NCBI GenBank assembly: GCA_011050085.1
Contig: DRGL01000044.1
Span: forward strand, 1-55,090
Reading direction: 5' to 3'
DNA from: Pricia antarctica
Lineage (GTDB): Bacteria; Bacteroidota; Bacteroidia; Flavobacteriales; Flavobacteriaceae
DNA length: 55,090 nt
Shown here: positions 54,445 through 55,090 of the stretch, one piece after another
Numbering within the stretch: position 1 is the stretch's first letter
Layout: each line of letters starts with the position of its first letter
Notes under the pieces: model-generated
What the model was told of the DNA's origin: nothing
Database searches by the model: none
Seen by the model: only the letters and a program-made list of their open reading frames with translations
Translations under genes and position numbers: made by a program

Positions 54445-55009
54445 AAATTGCGTACAACTGGTGGTTAAAAGCAATTTATCAAAAAAGTGACTATAATCGC
54501 CTCATTACAGTTGTATAGCATTAATAAATACCCAAACTGCATATATACAAGCAGGGGGTTGGTTATCTACACTTTTGACATCTTTCGAGTTAAGGTTGTC
54601 AGAGTATTTTAAAAGGCCCTCAATAATCCATGGTCCTGCGGAAGTCGAAAAAAATTTCGTGGATCGAGAAATATATAACCCCTGGAAACCGCTCGCAAGA
54701 GCAAAAAGTTGCTCCACACTTCTTTCCGGAAAATCCATTTCCCCAACACACCAACGGTACTTAAAATGAACCTACCGGGGAAGTATACCGGAATTTCTGA
54801 ACTTGCCTTGGCCTTTGCGCTTTTTAGATAGTACATTTAAACGGCCCCTGAAAGTAAACCAATGGCCAATTTGAAAAAGTCTAGATAAACGTGGGATTAA
54901 TTACTCCCTTGTTAAAAACCCAAAATTTATAGTTTGAAAAAAGCGGAGTACTTTATGCGCTAATAATATGTTATATTGCGTATATTGTATGTAATTAAAT
55001 TTTACGATT
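54445..55009. other. Intergenic stretch before the antitoxin gene
   Basis: No supported gene in 565 bases; the 60-75-codon frames around 54505-54836 on both strands overlap each other and resemble nothing known. The last 60 bases are very AT-rich and should contain the promoter of the gene at 55010. Confidence 0.45.
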
Positions 55010-55090
55010 ATGGCAACAATCAGAAAATCATTGACAATTACTACCGCTCAAGAAGAATGGATAAAGCTTCAAATTGAAAATGGCGGTTTC
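55010..55090 (+). CDS. ParD-family antitoxin, N-terminal part (cut by window edge)
   Basis: The forward strand opens MATIRKSLTITTAQEEWIKL and continues QIENGGF to the window edge. This matches the ribbon-helix-helix start of ParD antitoxins, in which the first strand binds DNA and the following helix begins at TAQEEWIK. A ParE-type toxin gene would be expected just beyond the edge. The call is based on 27 residues only. Confidence 0.65.
   Translation, partial: MATIRKSLTITTAQEEWIKLQIENGGF

Noticed and set aside
54505-54836. Overlapping 64-77-codon frames on both strands
   Set aside because: They contradict each other, have no signal or domain, and lack resemblance to known proteins.
48003-54895. 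Shared ATAAACGTGGGA at both sides of the GC-rich block as possible attachment repeats
   Set aside because: The match is only about 12 bases, does not coincide with the composition borders, and has no recombinase nearby.
1-55090. CRISPR arrays, rRNA genes, riboswitches, replication origin
   Set aside because: No regularly spaced repeats, rRNA-like stretches, known riboswitch cores or DnaA-box clusters were seen.

Overview
The window comes from a marine-type Bacteroidota genome, most likely a member of the Flavobacteriaceae. The support is a SusC/SusD pair with an STN-domain receptor, a FecR-type anti-sigma factor and an ECF sigma factor, a type IX secretion C-terminal domain, a TAnnTTTG-type promoter in front of a tRNA, the fused thrA-thrB-thrC operon on a low-GC background, and several insertion sequence types common in this group. 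No species can be named from the sequence alone.

Layout. (1) 1-3900 is an insertion-sequence graveyard: an IS3 fragment, an IS4-type element cut in half and joined head-on to half of an IS256-type element, and a third IS4-type remnant. These surround a secreted Asp-rich protein of unknown function. (2) 3938-15549 is a partly decayed polysaccharide utilisation locus (PUL). In transcription order it has an ECF sigma factor, FecR anti-sigma, SusC, SusD, a secreted beta-helix protein with a T9SS tail, a GH29 fucosidase remnant fused to a solo IS4 end, and a lipoprotein with a polysaccharide pyruvyl transferase fold. (3) 15550-20381 is an island: an unknown small gene, an IS200 and an IS1595 copy (both broken), a decayed tRNA-Asn, a truncated tRNA 3' end with its terminator, a TPR-like pseudogene and a tyrosine recombinase.

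(4) 20504-47398 is conserved chromosome: yebC, pterin dehydratase, an NAD-dependent epimerase-like gene, gcvT, a secreted Xaa-Pro aminopeptidase, thrABC, the NAD(P)HX repair enzyme, clpC, gyrA, a TPR protein, an NlpC/P60-like protein that lacks its catalytic cysteine, a thiolase and a membrane HD phosphohydrolase. Inside it, 33000-34887 holds an AraC regulator with a degenerate histidine-kinase ATPase domain and two NTF2-fold genes. (5) 47562-47770 holds tRNA-Ser and tRNA-Pro. They are followed by a visibly more GC-rich block (48186-52489) with a DUF6090-like membrane protein, a zinc metallopeptidase and an Ntn hydrolase coupled to a membrane XRE regulator. A lipoprotein of unknown function and the first codons of a ParD-type antitoxin close the window.

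How the genes work together. The PUL reads as a cell-surface signalling circuit. SusC binds a glycan and its STN domain signals to FecR, which releases the ECF sigma factor to raise susCD expression. The catabolic side is damaged: the fucosidase is dead. The extracytoplasmic pyruvyl-transferase-like lipoprotein, the Asp-rich protein and the beta-helix protein are the least explained parts. The rest is mostly housekeeping. No CRISPR array, rRNA or replication origin was seen.
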